The translations under genes were made by a program, and so were the position numbers. Shown here one piece after another: positions 28,314-36,816 of a stretch of DNA of 64,000 nucleotides. Location: the NCBI RefSeq assembly GCF_043555985.1, contig NZ_JBIGIC010000017.1, positions 39,153-103,152 on the forward strand, in the 5' to 3' direction. Below the pieces are notes generated by a model. It was not told the DNA's origin and did no database searches. It saw only the letters and a program-made list of their open reading frames with translations. The stretch's first letter is position 1. Every line of letters begins with the position of its first letter. Source of the DNA: Pelomonas candidula. GTDB taxonomy: Bacteria; Pseudomonadota; Gammaproteobacteria; Burkholderiales; Burkholderiaceae_C.

Positions 28314-31300
28314 TCAGCTGATGGGGCTGGGCAAGTCGCCCACCTGGGCATGGCTGGCCGGCGAAGCGCCGGTCACCGCCCTTTCTCCGCCTGGCCGGAT
28401 TCGGAACCAGATCGAGTACATCGCCGGCAGGAACACCAGCGTCAGGACGGTGCCCGCCAAGGTGCCGCCGATGAGCGTGTAGGCCAGAGTCCCCCAGAAC
28501 ACGGAGTGGGTCAGCGGGATGAACGCGAGGATCGCCGCCAGTGCCGTCAGGATCACCGGACGGGCCCGCTGCACGGTCGCCTCGACCACCGCCTGGAAGG
28601 GCGGCAGCCCGGCCAACTCGTTCTGGTGGATCTGCCCGATCAGGATCAGCGTGTTGCGCATCAGGATGCCCGACAGCGCGATCAGGCCTACCAGCGCATT
28701 GATACCGAAGGGCTGGTGGAACACGATCAACGTGGGCACCACACCGATCAGACCGAGCGGGCTGGTCAGGAAGACCATCACCATGGCAGCCAGAGAGCGC
28801 ACCTGCAGCACCAGGATCAACAGCGTGACGGCCAGCATGATCGGGAAGATCGGCAGCATCGCCACCGTCGCCTTGCCCGATTCCTCGATGGAGCCGGCCT
28901 GCTCGATCTTGTAGCCACTCGGCAGCCTCTCCATGATGGGCTGGAGCTGTTTCGTGATGGCGGTGGACACATCCGGCGGCTGCAGGTCTTCGGCGATGTC
29001 GCCGCGCACCGTGATCGTGGGCATGCGGTCGCGCCGGCGCATGATGGGTTCCTCCGTGCGCACGTCGACGACGCCGACCTGCGAGAGCGGGATGCGCTGG
29101 CCGTTGACACCGGCCAGCGTGAAGTCGCCGATCCGCGCCGGGTCGAGCCGCACATTGCCCGCCGATCGCGCGACCACCTGGACCGTCCGGATGTCCTCGC
29201 GAACGGTGGTGACCGGTACGCCGCTGAGCAGGAACTGCAGCTGCTGCGCGACCGAACTGGACGTCAGCCCCACCGCCTGCAGGCGCTCCTGCTTCAGCGT
29301 GAAGTGAAGCGTTGGCGTGCGCGTACCCCAGTCCGTATTGACCGTCCGCATCATGGGACTGGCGTCCATCACCTGGCGCACCTCGGCCGCGATCTTGCGC
29401 AGCACGTCGGGGTCGGGGCCGGTTACCCGGTAGGCCACCGGGAAGGGCGAGTAGGGACCGAACACGAGCTGGGTGACGCGCAGGCGGGCTTCGGGCGCCA
29501 GGCCGTCGGCGATGGCCTGGCGCAGCCGGTGCTTCAGCGCCTCGCGCTCGTTCTGGTTGTCGGTCCGCACGACGATCTTGGCGAACGACGGGTCAGGCAG
29601 CTCGGGCGCCATCGAGAAGTAGAAGCGCGGCGCGCCTTGACCCACGTAGGCGGTCACGATCTTGGCTTCCGCCTGCTTGGCCAGCCAGGCCTCGACCTTG
29701 GCGGCCGTGACGTTGGTCTGGCTGATCGAAGTGCCGTAGGGCATCTGCACCTCGACCAGGACCTCAGGCCGATCCGAGATCGGGAAGAACTGCTTCTTCA
29801 CCACGGACATGCCGAGCACGGACAGGACGAACAGTCCAACGACCGAGCCGGCGACCCACCATTTGCGCGCGACGACGCGGCCGAGCGTCCTGCGGAACCG
29901 GTTGTAGCGCGGCGTGTCGTACAGCGCCTCATGTCCACCTTCCACCGTCTTGAGGTTCGGCAACAGCTTGACGCCGAGGTAAGGCGTGAAGAACACGGCG
30001 ACGACCCAGGACGCGATCAGCGCGATGCCGACGATCCAGAACATGTTGCTGGTGTATTCACCGGCGGTGGACCGCGCGAAGCCGTTGGGCATGAAGCCGA
30101 CGGCGGTCACCAAGGTGCCCGACAGCATGGGCGCGGCCGTGTGGCTCCAGGCATAGGCCGAAGCGGCCAGGCGGGTGTAGCCCTCCTCCATCTTCACCAC
30201 CATCATCTCGATGGCGATGATGGCGTCGTCGACCAGCAGGCCCAGCGCGAGGATGAGCGAGCCCAAGGTGATGCGGTCGAAGTTCTTGCCCGTGGCCAGC
30301 ATTACGACGAAGACGGCCGCCAGCGTCAGCGGCACGGCAGCGGCCACGACAACGCCCACGCGCCAGCCCATGCTGACGAAGCACACCACCATCACCACCA
30401 GCAGGGCGACGAAGAACTTCACCATGAACTCGTCGACGGCCGAGCTGATGTTCACGGCCTGGTCGGTGACCTTGGTGAGGCTGATGCCGGTCGGCAGTTC
30501 GGCGTTGATCGCCTTCGTTTCGCCGTCGAGCGCCTTGCCAAGATCCAGGCCGTTCCAGCCGTCGCGCATGACGATGCCGAGCAGCAGTGCGGGCTCGCCG
30601 CCATTGCGGATCAGGAAGCTCGCCGGGTCCTCATAACCCCGCTTGACGGTGGCGATGTCCGACAGCTTCAGGGTGCGCCCCTGCGCCACCAAAGGCGTGT
30701 CGCGGATCTTCTGCAGGTCGTCGAACGCACCATCGACACGGATGAAGACCTCGGGGCCTCGGGTCTCGACGGAGCCCGCAGGCGTCAGCGCGTTCTGGCC
30801 GTTCAGCGCGGCGAACACGTCCTGCGGGCTGAGCCCCAGCGTGGCGATGCGCTCATGGGAGAACTCGACAAAGATGCGCTCCGACTGCTCGCCGACGATG
30901 TTGACCTTCTTGACACCTGGCACATGCAGGAGCCTCTGGCGCAGCTTCTCGGCATCACGCACGAGCGTGCGCTGCGGCTCGCCCTTGGCCTTCAGGGCAT
31001 ACAGCGCAAACGTCACGTCCGAATACTCGTCGTTGACGAAGGGCCCGATCACGCCCGGCGGCAGGTTGCGGATCTCGTCGCCCACCTTCTTGCGGGCCTG
31101 GTAGAACTCGTCCTGCACCTCGCCAGGTGGCGTCTTGTCCAGCAGCGTCAGCGTCGTGAAGGCCAGGCCCGGCCGCGTGTAGGTCTCGGTGCGGTCGTAC
31201 CAGCGCAGCTCCTGCATGCGCTTCTCGATCTTCTCGGCAACCTGGTCCTGCATCTCCTGCGCGGTGGCGCCAGGCCAGGCGGTGATGATGGTCATCACCT

Positions 31301-31442
31301 TGATCGTGAAGGCCGGGTCCTCCGCGCGGCCGAGCCGGAAGAACGACATCACCCCCGCCATCGAGATCAACAGCAGCAGGAAGACGGTGATGGCGCGCTC
31401 ACGGACCGCAAGCGCCGACAGGTTGAAGCGGCTCTCGCTCAC
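28314..31442 (-). CDS. RND-family multidrug efflux permease
   Basis: A 1042-residue inner-membrane proton-driven pump of the HAE1/AcrB superfamily. Twelve hydrophobic helices with two large periplasmic loops are expected. The proton-relay aspartates are visible in LILALGLLVDDAIIAIEMM. A second-half TM segment contains LIALSGILMRNTLILIGQIH. The sequence is closer to the metal/multidrug-like VexF/AcrF relatives than to CusA. It overlaps the adaptor gene by 4 bp. Together with the adaptor and the divergent outer-membrane channel it makes a complete tripartite system. Confidence 0.93.
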   Translation of the reverse strand: MSESRFNLSALAVRERAITVFLLLLISMAGVMSFFRLGRAEDPAFTIKVMTIITAWPGATAQEMQDQVAEKIEKRMQELRWYDRTETYTRPGLAFTTLTLLDKTPPGEVQDEFYQARKKVGDEIRNLPPGVIGPFVNDEYSDVTFALYALKAKGEPQRTLVRDAEKLRQRLLHVPGVKKVNIVGEQSERIFVEFSHERIATLGLSPQDVFAALNGQNALTPAGSVETRGPEVFIRVDGAFDDLQKIRDTPLVAQGRTLKLSDIATVKRGYEDPASFLIRNGGEPALLLGIVMRDGWNGLDLGKALDGETKAINAELPTGISLTKVTDQAVNISSAVDEFMVKFFVALLVVMVVCFVSMGWRVGVVVAAAVPLTLAAVFVVMLATGKNFDRITLGSLILALGLLVDDAIIAIEMMVVKMEEGYTRLAASAYAWSHTAAPMLSGTLVTAVGFMPNGFARSTAGEYTSNMFWIVGIALIASWVVAVFFTPYLGVKLLPNLKTVEGGHEALYDTPRYNRFRRTLGRVVARKWWVAGSVVGLFVLSVLGMSVVKKQFFPISDRPEVLVEVQMPYGTSISQTNVTAAKVEAWLAKQAEAKIVTAYVGQGAPRFYFSMAPELPDPSFAKIVVRTDNQNEREALKHRLRQAIADGLAPEARLRVTQLVFGPYSPFPVAYRVTGPDPDVLRKIAAEVRQVMDASPMMRTVNTDWGTRTPTLHFTLKQERLQAVGLTSSSVAQQLQFLLSGVPVTTVREDIRTVQVVARSAGNVRLDPARIGDFTLAGVNGQRIPLSQVGVVDVRTEEPIMRRRDRMPTITVRGDIAEDLQPPDVSTAITKQLQPIMERLPSGYKIEQAGSIEESGKATVAMLPIFPIMLAVTLLILVLQVRSLAAMVMVFLTSPLGLIGVVPTLIVFHQPFGINALVGLIALSGILMRNTLILIGQIHQNELAGLPPFQAVVEATVQRARPVILTALAAILAFIPLTHSVFWGTLAYTLIGGTLAGTVLTLVFLPAMYSIWFRIRPGGERAVTGASPASHAQVGDLPSPIS

Positions 31443-32557
31443 GGGTGGCTCCCGCTGTTCGCAGCAGCCATGGCCTGATCCATCACCCGGACCTGCGAGC
31501 CCTCGCGCAGCAGATGCGCGCCGAGTGCCACGACCATTTCGCCGCGCTTGATGTCGCCCACGATCTGTGCGCGGTCATCGTCGACACGCTTGATCGTGAC
31601 TGGGCGCCAGGTGATCTTGGTCGGCGAACCATTGACGACCCACACGCCTGGGCCCTTGCCGGCGTCGAACAGCGACGCGATCGGCACCTGCCAGGCCGGT
31701 TGACCGGTGGATGATTCGGCAGCCGTTTCCACCGTGACCGTTGCCCCAAGCGGAGCGTCCGCCAGCGCACCGTCCAGGACATAGCGGGCTTCAAAGGTTC
31801 GGGTGAGCCGGTCGGCCGCGCTTGAGAGCTGCCTCAGCTTGACCGGACTGGCCGCGCTCTCGCCGCCAAACAGCCAGGCTTCTGCCTTCGACCCAATCGC
31901 CGGGCGCAGCGTCTCTGGCAGTTGGACGACAGCCTCGCGATGACCTGCATGCGCCAGCCGTACCACGGGTTGACCAGCCCCCACCACCTGGCCAGGTTCA
32001 GCCAGCGTTTCGGTGATGACGCCGTCGGCATCAGCCACCAGTTCAGCGTAGCGACTCGCGTTGCGGGCCACGCTGGCTTGGGCTTCTGCGGCGCTGAGCT
32101 GCGCCTTGGCCGCGTCCGCCGCCGCCTTGGCCTGGTCGTAGGTGGCTGTCGAGATGGCGCCGGTGCCGCGGAGATCGCGGTATCGGAGCTCGTCGTCAGC
32201 CGTTTGCTGCGCGCGCGCCTTGGCGGCCGCGACCGCGTCGAGTTGGGCCTCTGCGGCCAACTTCAGGTCCACCGGATCGATGCGCATCAGGACCTGGCCG
32301 CGCTTCACGGTCTGGCCCGTGTCGACCAGGCGCTCCAGCACCTTGCCCGGCACCCGAAAACCCAGGTCGCTTTGGACCCGAGCCGCGACGGTTCCCGTGA
32401 AGGACCGCGATGAACCCGAGGCGTCCTGTACGGCTACGGTCCGCACCAGCGGCAGCTGGGTGCGCGCATCAGTGGTTGCCGTCGATTCGCCGCATGCGGC
32501 CAAGGCCAGCGGCAGTACGCAGATGAGCGCAGAAAGAGCGAGGCGAGGCCGGCGCAT
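31439..32557 (-). CDS. RND efflux periplasmic adaptor (membrane-fusion lipoprotein)
   Basis: A 372-residue adaptor of the AcrA/MexA family. The signal ends in a lipobox (LPLALAACGE). A lipoyl half-motif (FRVPGKVLERLVDTGQTVKRGQ, quoted in parts: FRVPGKVLERLV, GQTVKRGQVLMRID), a coiled-coil hairpin (LAAEAQLDAVAAAKARAQQT) and the beta-barrel follow. An operator with GTGAC half-sites lies 45-68 bp upstream of its ATG. It is translated just ahead of the pump gene. Confidence 0.92.
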   Translation of the reverse strand: MRRPRLALSALICVLPLALAACGESTATTDARTQLPLVRTVAVQDASGSSRSFTGTVAARVQSDLGFRVPGKVLERLVDTGQTVKRGQVLMRIDPVDLKLAAEAQLDAVAAAKARAQQTADDELRYRDLRGTGAISTATYDQAKAAADAAKAQLSAAEAQASVARNASRYAELVADADGVITETLAEPGQVVGAGQPVVRLAHAGHREAVVQLPETLRPAIGSKAEAWLFGGESAASPVKLRQLSSAADRLTRTFEARYVLDGALADAPLGATVTVETAAESSTGQPAWQVPIASLFDAGKGPGVWVVNGSPTKITWRPVTIKRVDDDRAQIVGDIKRGEMVVALGAHLLREGSQVRVMDQAMAAANSGSHP

Positions 32558-32601
32558 GAAGGTCCCTTGGGTGACGAATCAGGACCTTCATTTTGGAACG
32601 T

Positions 32602-32625
32602 GTGACCAATTCAGTCAATAGTCAC
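32602..32625. promoter_or_regulatory. TetR-type operator in front of the adaptor-pump operon
   Basis: GTGACCAA, eight bases, then ATAGTCAC form a 24-bp imperfect inverted repeat. Outer bases GTGAC/GTCAC are exact. The size and spacing match the operator at 33290-33313, so both are probably bound by the TetR protein encoded between them. Confidence 0.65.
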
Positions 32626-32632
32626 ATTGAAT

Positions 32633-33250
32633 TTAAGGTGACAGGCTTCTCAGAACCAGGCTGGCCAGCAGCGCCGGCGCCTGATCGGTGCTGTCCATGC
32701 TGTGCTGCAACAACAGGGGATTGAGGTAAGGGCGCATGACCAAATGGATCGCCAGCACCGTCTCGTCCAGCGGCGTTTTGCGCTCGAAGTCGCCGCTTTG
32801 CCGGCCTTCCTGCAGCACGTCGCGAAGCAGTTGCCGCGTACGCTCTTCGTAATCGACGACCGCTTGCCAGCGTTCGGTCGCCGCCGAGGCGGCGATCTCG
32901 AAAAGCTTGCGGTCCTGGAAGAGGAGGCGCAGGGTCGCCTCGGTGCTAGCCTTGAAAATGCGGCGCAGCTTGTCCGGCGGCAGGCTGGCTTCTGCGACCG
33001 ATGCGCTGACTTCGGCCTCGATCTGCCTGAGGCAGTTCGCGCAGATCATTTCGCCGATGGCCTGCTTGGATTCGAAGAACTTGTAGATGTAGGCCTTCGA
33101 AAAGCCGATGGCCTTGGCAAGGTCGGACACCGTCGTCTTGCCATAGCCGTAGCGGCTGAAGTGCTCGGTGGCAGCGGCCACGATCTGGTCGCGGACGTCA
33201 TGGTCGGCCGGGCCGCGGGCCGGTGCGGGAAGAGTGCTCGTCGGGGTCAT
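32633..33250 (-). CDS. TetR-family repressor of the RND efflux system
   Basis: A 205-residue regulator. The N-terminal helix-turn-helix reads IVAAATEHFSRYGYGKTTV and DLAKAIGFSKAYIYKFFESK. The remainder is the helical ligand-binding domain. The ATG at 33250 is selected since the longer upstream frame is Arg/Pro-rich noncoding-like sequence. It lies between the adaptor-pump operon and the divergent outer-membrane factor gene. Palindromic operators of equal design flank it. Confidence 0.92.
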   Translation of the reverse strand: MTPTSTLPAPARGPADHDVRDQIVAAATEHFSRYGYGKTTVSDLAKAIGFSKAYIYKFFESKQAIGEMICANCLRQIEAEVSASVAEASLPPDKLRRIFKASTEATLRLLFQDRKLFEIAASAATERWQAVVDYEERTRQLLRDVLQEGRQSGDFERKTPLDETVLAIHLVMRPYLNPLLLQHSMDSTDQAPALLASLVLRSLSP

Positions 33251-33289
33251 GGGCGTCAGCTTACGGTAGCCCCAGAGATTGGACAACGA

Positions 33290-33313
33290 GTGACCATTTG
33301 ATATTATGGTCAC
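33290..33313. promoter_or_regulatory. TetR-type operator between the regulator and outer-membrane factor genes
   Basis: GTGACCAT, eight bases (TTGATATT), ATGGTCAC is a perfect 8+8 inverted repeat. It lies 20 bp upstream of the outer-membrane factor start and 40 bp from the TetR start, suited to repress both. Confidence 0.75.
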
Positions 33314-33333
33314 AATCGCTAAAGGATGAGCCC

Positions 33334-34794
33334 ATGTCCACTCGCCCAGTTCTTGTCGCCACCCTCCTCGTCGCCAGCCTGACCGGCTGCGCCGTGGGTC
33401 CGACCTACAGCCGCCCCACCGCACCCATCCCCGAACGTTTTCAGGGTCAGGCCGCGGTGGATCGCCGACCGGCCACCGGCAATGCCGATCTTGCCGAATG
33501 GTGGGCGGCCTTCGACGACGCCCAACTGGCGCGGCTGGTGAGGATCGCGTTGGAGCAGAACCTCGACCTGGCGCAGGCGACGGCCAGGGTGAGCCAGGCA
33601 CGATCAGCTGTTGGTCTGGCAAATGCCGCGTTGCTTCCGTCGGGCAACGTCGGCACTCAGGCTGCGAGGGCCTACCAATCGGTGGAAACGCCGTTGGGCC
33701 GCGTGCTGAATTCCAACCCGAATTTCGACCGCTCGGGAAGTTCCTATGAGACCAACGTAAGCGCGGGCTGGGAACTCGATGTGTTCGGCGGTCTGCGGCG
33801 CGGCAAGGAAGCGGCACAGGCCGATTACCAGGCGTCGGAAGCAGGCGCCATCGCTGTGCGCCTCGTGGCGGCTGCCCAGACCGCTGATGTCTACGTGAGC
33901 ATCCGCGGCCTGCAGACTCGCCTGGCAATCGCTCATCGGCAGGTCGAGACCCAGCAGGACCTGCTCGACAAGGTCAAGCTGCTGTACGGCAAGGGGCTCG
34001 CCGCGGAGATGCAAGTCCATCAGGTCGAGGGTGCCCTTGCGCAAGTCCGTGCGTCTGTCCCCGTTCTGCGGGCCGGACTGTCGACCGCCATGAACGCGTT
34101 GGATGTACTCCTAGGCGCACTGCCTGGCACCTATAGCGCCGCACTGGCGGAAGGCGGCGGCATCCCTGCCGCGCCACAGATCGGCGCTTCGGGATCCCCG
34201 GCCGAACTACTACGGCGCCGCCCGGACCTGATTGCGGCCGAGCGCCGCCTGGCCGCGTCGAACGCCCGCATTGGCGTCGCCGTTGCCGAGTACTTCCCAA
34301 AGCTCTCCTTGAGCGGCTTGATCGGCAGCGCCACCTCCGTCTCCAGCGGGGACCTCTTCACGGGCGGCGCCAGCCAGGCCGCCGGGGTGCTCGGCCTGAG
34401 GTGGCGGCTCTTCGATTTCGGCCGCATCGATGCACAGATCGAGCAGGCGAAGGGCCAGGAAGCCGAACTGCTGGCCGGCTATCGCCTCGCCGCTCTCAGG
34501 GCAACCGAAGACGTCGAGAACGCGTTCTCGACCCTCGTCAACAGGGAGGTGCAGGTGGCCGAGCTGACGCAAGGTGTCGAGTCGCTCACGCGCGCGCGCG
34601 CCGCGACGTACGCCGCCTATCAGAAGGGCGTCGTCAGCCTGATAGAGGTCCTTCAGGCCGATGAAAACCTGTTGAGGGCTTCCGACGCCCGCGCTCAGGC
34701 GGAAACGGAGGCGGCTCGGGCTGCGATTTCCTCGTTCAAAGCTTTGGGTGGTGGCTGGCAGCCTGACGCACGATACGCAGCAGCATTGCCATAG
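33334..34794 (+). CDS. RND efflux outer-membrane factor (NodT/OprM family lipoprotein)
   Basis: A 486-residue TolC-like channel. It has a lipobox in LLVASLTGCAVGPTY (Cys20), then YSRPTAPIPERF, a family hallmark. The two coiled-coil repeats include ARVSQARSAVGLANAALLPS and GWELDVFGGLRRGKEAAQAD. The second half has RRPDLIAAERRLAASNARIG. It is divergent from the TetR gene with the ATG following AAAGGATG. It completes the pump encoded on the other strand. Confidence 0.93.
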   Translation: MSTRPVLVATLLVASLTGCAVGPTYSRPTAPIPERFQGQAAVDRRPATGNADLAEWWAAFDDAQLARLVRIALEQNLDLAQATARVSQARSAVGLANAALLPSGNVGTQAARAYQSVETPLGRVLNSNPNFDRSGSSYETNVSAGWELDVFGGLRRGKEAAQADYQASEAGAIAVRLVAAAQTADVYVSIRGLQTRLAIAHRQVETQQDLLDKVKLLYGKGLAAEMQVHQVEGALAQVRASVPVLRAGLSTAMNALDVLLGALPGTYSAALAEGGGIPAAPQIGASGSPAELLRRRPDLIAAERRLAASNARIGVAVAEYFPKLSLSGLIGSATSVSSGDLFTGGASQAAGVLGLRWRLFDFGRIDAQIEQAKGQEAELLAGYRLAALRATEDVENAFSTLVNREVQVAELTQGVESLTRARAATYAAYQKGVVSLIEVLQADENLLRASDARAQAETEAARAAISSFKALGGGWQPDARYAAALP

Positions 34795-35084
34795 GACGCC
34801 ATTTCGCCAGCAGGAGTCCGGAGCAGTTGTTTGCCTGGCATGTCCGATGATCTCGAAGTAAGCAACTCGCAACGGGCGGCGTGACTGGCCCACGGCTGCT
34901 CGCAGAATAGACCTGCCGTTTCGATAATCCGCTTTAGGTGTTCTGCAGCGTGTCGATGGCGTGCCACGGACAGCGCCGACGGGCTTGCGTGTAAGCCTTC
35001 AAAATCGCCCGACGGTCCCCATTTCGAAGCCGTTCGGAGGCGTTGAACGGTTGACATGCCGCTGTATGAGGACGACAGCAATAT

Positions 35085-36092
35085 TCACGTGCCGTCCCCG
35101 GCCTCGAGCTTGTGAGCCAGCAGAGCAATGGCCTCTCGAACAATCCTGTCTGGCGGCGTGGCGAGGATCGTCTTGTCCGCAGGCCTTTTGCGAATCGCAG
35201 CCATCTGCTCGCTGAGAGTCGCCTTGGCCCGCTTGAAGTGGCGCGCCGCGTACGACGCCGGACACAGGCCGATTTGAACTGCCAGGCAGGCAACAAGCGC
35301 GCGGCCTCGCGACGCAAGAAATCCCCGGCCCTCGGCGAGCAACGGTCCGGGTTCGATGCCTAGCCGGGTTGCCACCCAGAGCTCCACCAACTCAAGGGCC
35401 CCATCGATGCTCTTGCTCGCGCTGGCCGCGACGAGCGCCGCCGCAGGTCCCTTGACGTGCCTCGCCACGGCGCCTGCGGCACCGGCCGTCCCCCTGGCGG
35501 AGACAAGTCCCTTTCCCAGTTCCCACTGCAACGTCTCGAGGTCCGTCGGTCGGCTCGCCAGCGCTCGACGAAGAGCGATTCGCCCGAGCGGCGCGCTCTC
35601 GCCGAGGAGTTCGAGCAAAGCGTTGACATGAAGACCCTCGCTCAGGCTCAGCCCCAGGATGGGTCGCAGGGCCGCAAACACGTAGTTCGACGGAACGGCG
35701 CTTCGACTCAACGACACCGGTCGCCAGGCCAGCATTCGGACCTCGCTGCACAGCGCGTCAACATCGCTGATCCACTGTGCCTTGTATCGATCCATGAAGA
35801 CTGCGCCAGATGTTCCGTCCACCTGGCGAACCCGCTTGGCAATCATGTTAGACAGCCCATTGCCGAGCGCTGCGGCAGAGTCATCGTTCTGGAGCAGCGA
35901 CAACAGATGGATCTCCCTGGGCAATATGACGTAGTAGAGGAGCTGGCGGCCCTGCGACTCATGGGCGCCAATGAGTCGCGTGCGAATTTGTCGGGCGAGC
36001 CAGGCGTGGGCGACCAGGTCACGTCCGACCACGGCTTGCCAGTAGATGTGCCAGACCTTTGCAGCCTCGCCGCCAAAGATGGATCGATCCAT
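35085..36092 (-). CDS. Degenerate REP/Y1-transposase-like protein beside the lasso cluster
   Basis: A 335-residue protein whose N-terminal half follows the Y1/REP-associated transposase layout: WHIYWQAVVGRDLVAHAWL, LLYYVILPREIHLLSLLQND, then GAVFMDRYKAQWI and EVRMLAWRPVSL. The usual MPNHxHLL catalytic histidine pair reads LPREIHLL, so one HUH histidine is replaced by Glu. The tyrosine-bearing YIxLNPVRA helix reads MLAWRPVSL. The C-terminal half is alpha-helical and ends in a DnaA-like helix-turn-helix region (LCPASYAARHFKRAKATLSE). It is divergent from the lasso operon across 300 bp. A domesticated DNA-binding or regulatory role is possible; a dead transposase is the alternative. Confidence 0.6.
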   Translation of the reverse strand: MDRSIFGGEAAKVWHIYWQAVVGRDLVAHAWLARQIRTRLIGAHESQGRQLLYYVILPREIHLLSLLQNDDSAAALGNGLSNMIAKRVRQVDGTSGAVFMDRYKAQWISDVDALCSEVRMLAWRPVSLSRSAVPSNYVFAALRPILGLSLSEGLHVNALLELLGESAPLGRIALRRALASRPTDLETLQWELGKGLVSARGTAGAAGAVARHVKGPAAALVAASASKSIDGALELVELWVATRLGIEPGPLLAEGRGFLASRGRALVACLAVQIGLCPASYAARHFKRAKATLSEQMAAIRKRPADKTILATPPDRIVREAIALLAHKLEAGDGT

Positions 36093-36398
36093 ATCTTTAA
36101 GACGGACGGGACGCGCAAATTTCCCCCCTCTTTTTTCAGCGCGGCCGATTTCGTTCGGCTTTCGACTCTGCTAACGACCTTTCCGAACGAGCACGGCCAC
36201 GTTGGCCCATCCGGCCCCATGCGGCCGATCGGCTGCAGCGCCAATGCTGGCGCCAGCCTCCTCCTACTACGCCCGACCGAACTCGAAATCGACTTTGGAC
36301 AAAGCGCTTTGAGCTGACCCACACGCTCTCTATCTTTGAGCCGCCAAAGGTGAACACCGATGGCATCCGTGTCCTCAACTCAACTGAAGGAGAACGTC
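36093..36398. other. Divergent promoter region of the lasso-peptide operon
   Basis: No gene is seen here. The stretch includes a perfect 10-bp palindrome AAAGCGCTTT at 36301-36310 and ends in AAGGAG just before precursor 1. It should hold the lasso operon promoter and that of the divergent transposase-like gene; I could not fix -35/-10 boxes. Confidence 0.4.
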
Positions 36399-36521
36399 AT
36401 GAACGACGAACTGCAACTGGAGGTGGTCGACCTGGGCGACGCCAAGGAAGAAACGAAGGGCGTCGAGAAGGCCCAGTACCCGGAGCCCAACGAGCTCCTG
36501 CCGTTCCGGGACATCCCCTGA
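36399..36521 (+). CDS. Lasso peptide precursor 1 (A gene)
   Basis: A 40-residue precursor with GAAGGAG upstream. The leader is residues 1-20 and ends EETK, with threonine at position -2, the hallmark of lasso leaders. The predicted core is residues 21-40: ring GVEKAQYPE, tail PNELLPFRDIP. Gly1 and Glu9 would form a nine-residue macrolactam ring; Phe16 and Arg17 are candidate plugs. It is followed by precursor 2, the B, C and D genes in the same direction, which is decisive for the call. The mature mass and fold are not known. Confidence 0.85.
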   Translation: MNDELQLEVVDLGDAKEETKGVEKAQYPEPNELLPFRDIP

Positions 36522-36560
36522 GCCTGCCTGGCGTGTAGCCATGAGCTGCGCGCCAGCGCC

Positions 36561-36595
36561 GGGGCGGCGCCGTGAACACGAGACTGCGCCGCCCC
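36561..36595 (+). promoter_or_regulatory. Stem-loop between the two precursor genes
   Basis: GGGGCGGCGC (36561-36570), a 15-base loop and GCGCCGCCCC (36586-36595) form a perfect 10-bp GC stem. It is not followed by a clean U-tract. Hairpins after the precursor gene are known in lasso clusters and are thought to raise precursor mRNA relative to the enzymes by attenuation or 3' protection. Confidence 0.55.
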
Positions 36596-36664
36596 TTGAC
36601 GCATTGCGCCTCAATGCCGCCACTCCAGCTGTATGGCTGCCAGCACGCTCTGAAGGAAAGGACC

Positions 36665-36790
36665 ATGAGCGATGACGGTTCCCTCGACATTGGCGAGCTC
36701 GGAGACGCCAAGCCGCTCACCCCGGACGATGTTCAGCGCCCGCTCGCCAAGCCAGGCGATGTGCTGCCCCTGCGTCGAACCTGGTCTTGA
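36665..36790 (+). CDS. Lasso precursor paralogue without ring-forming residues
   Basis: A 41-residue peptide preceded by AAGGAAAGG. It aligns along its length with precursor 1: shared LGDAK in the leader, threonine at 19, and PGDVLPLR against PNELLPFR in the tail. The expected core begins DDVQRPLAK, so position 1 is Asp instead of Gly and position 9 is Lys instead of Glu; positions 7-8 are also non-acidic. It could not close a standard 7-9 residue macrolactam. It ends 4 bp inside a possible TTG start of the B gene. It may be a decaying copy, or a leader-type peptide with another role. Confidence 0.7.
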   Translation: MSDDGSLDIGELGDAKPLTPDDVQRPLAKPGDVLPLRRTWS

Positions 36791-36816
36791 TCCCCGCGAA
36801 GCTGAAGGGAAATGAC

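Noticed and set aside
28266..31478. Very long open frame (over 1000 codons) on the plus strand
   Set aside because: It lies exactly opposite the RND pump gene. The product is His/Arg/Gln-rich with no domain; long antisense frames are common in GC-rich DNA.
36541..36675. A third small precursor-like frame between the two lasso precursors
   Set aside because: The ATG at 36541 gives an Arg/Pro-rich peptide without the LGDAK leader or threonine -2, has no ribosome site and spans the stem-loop.
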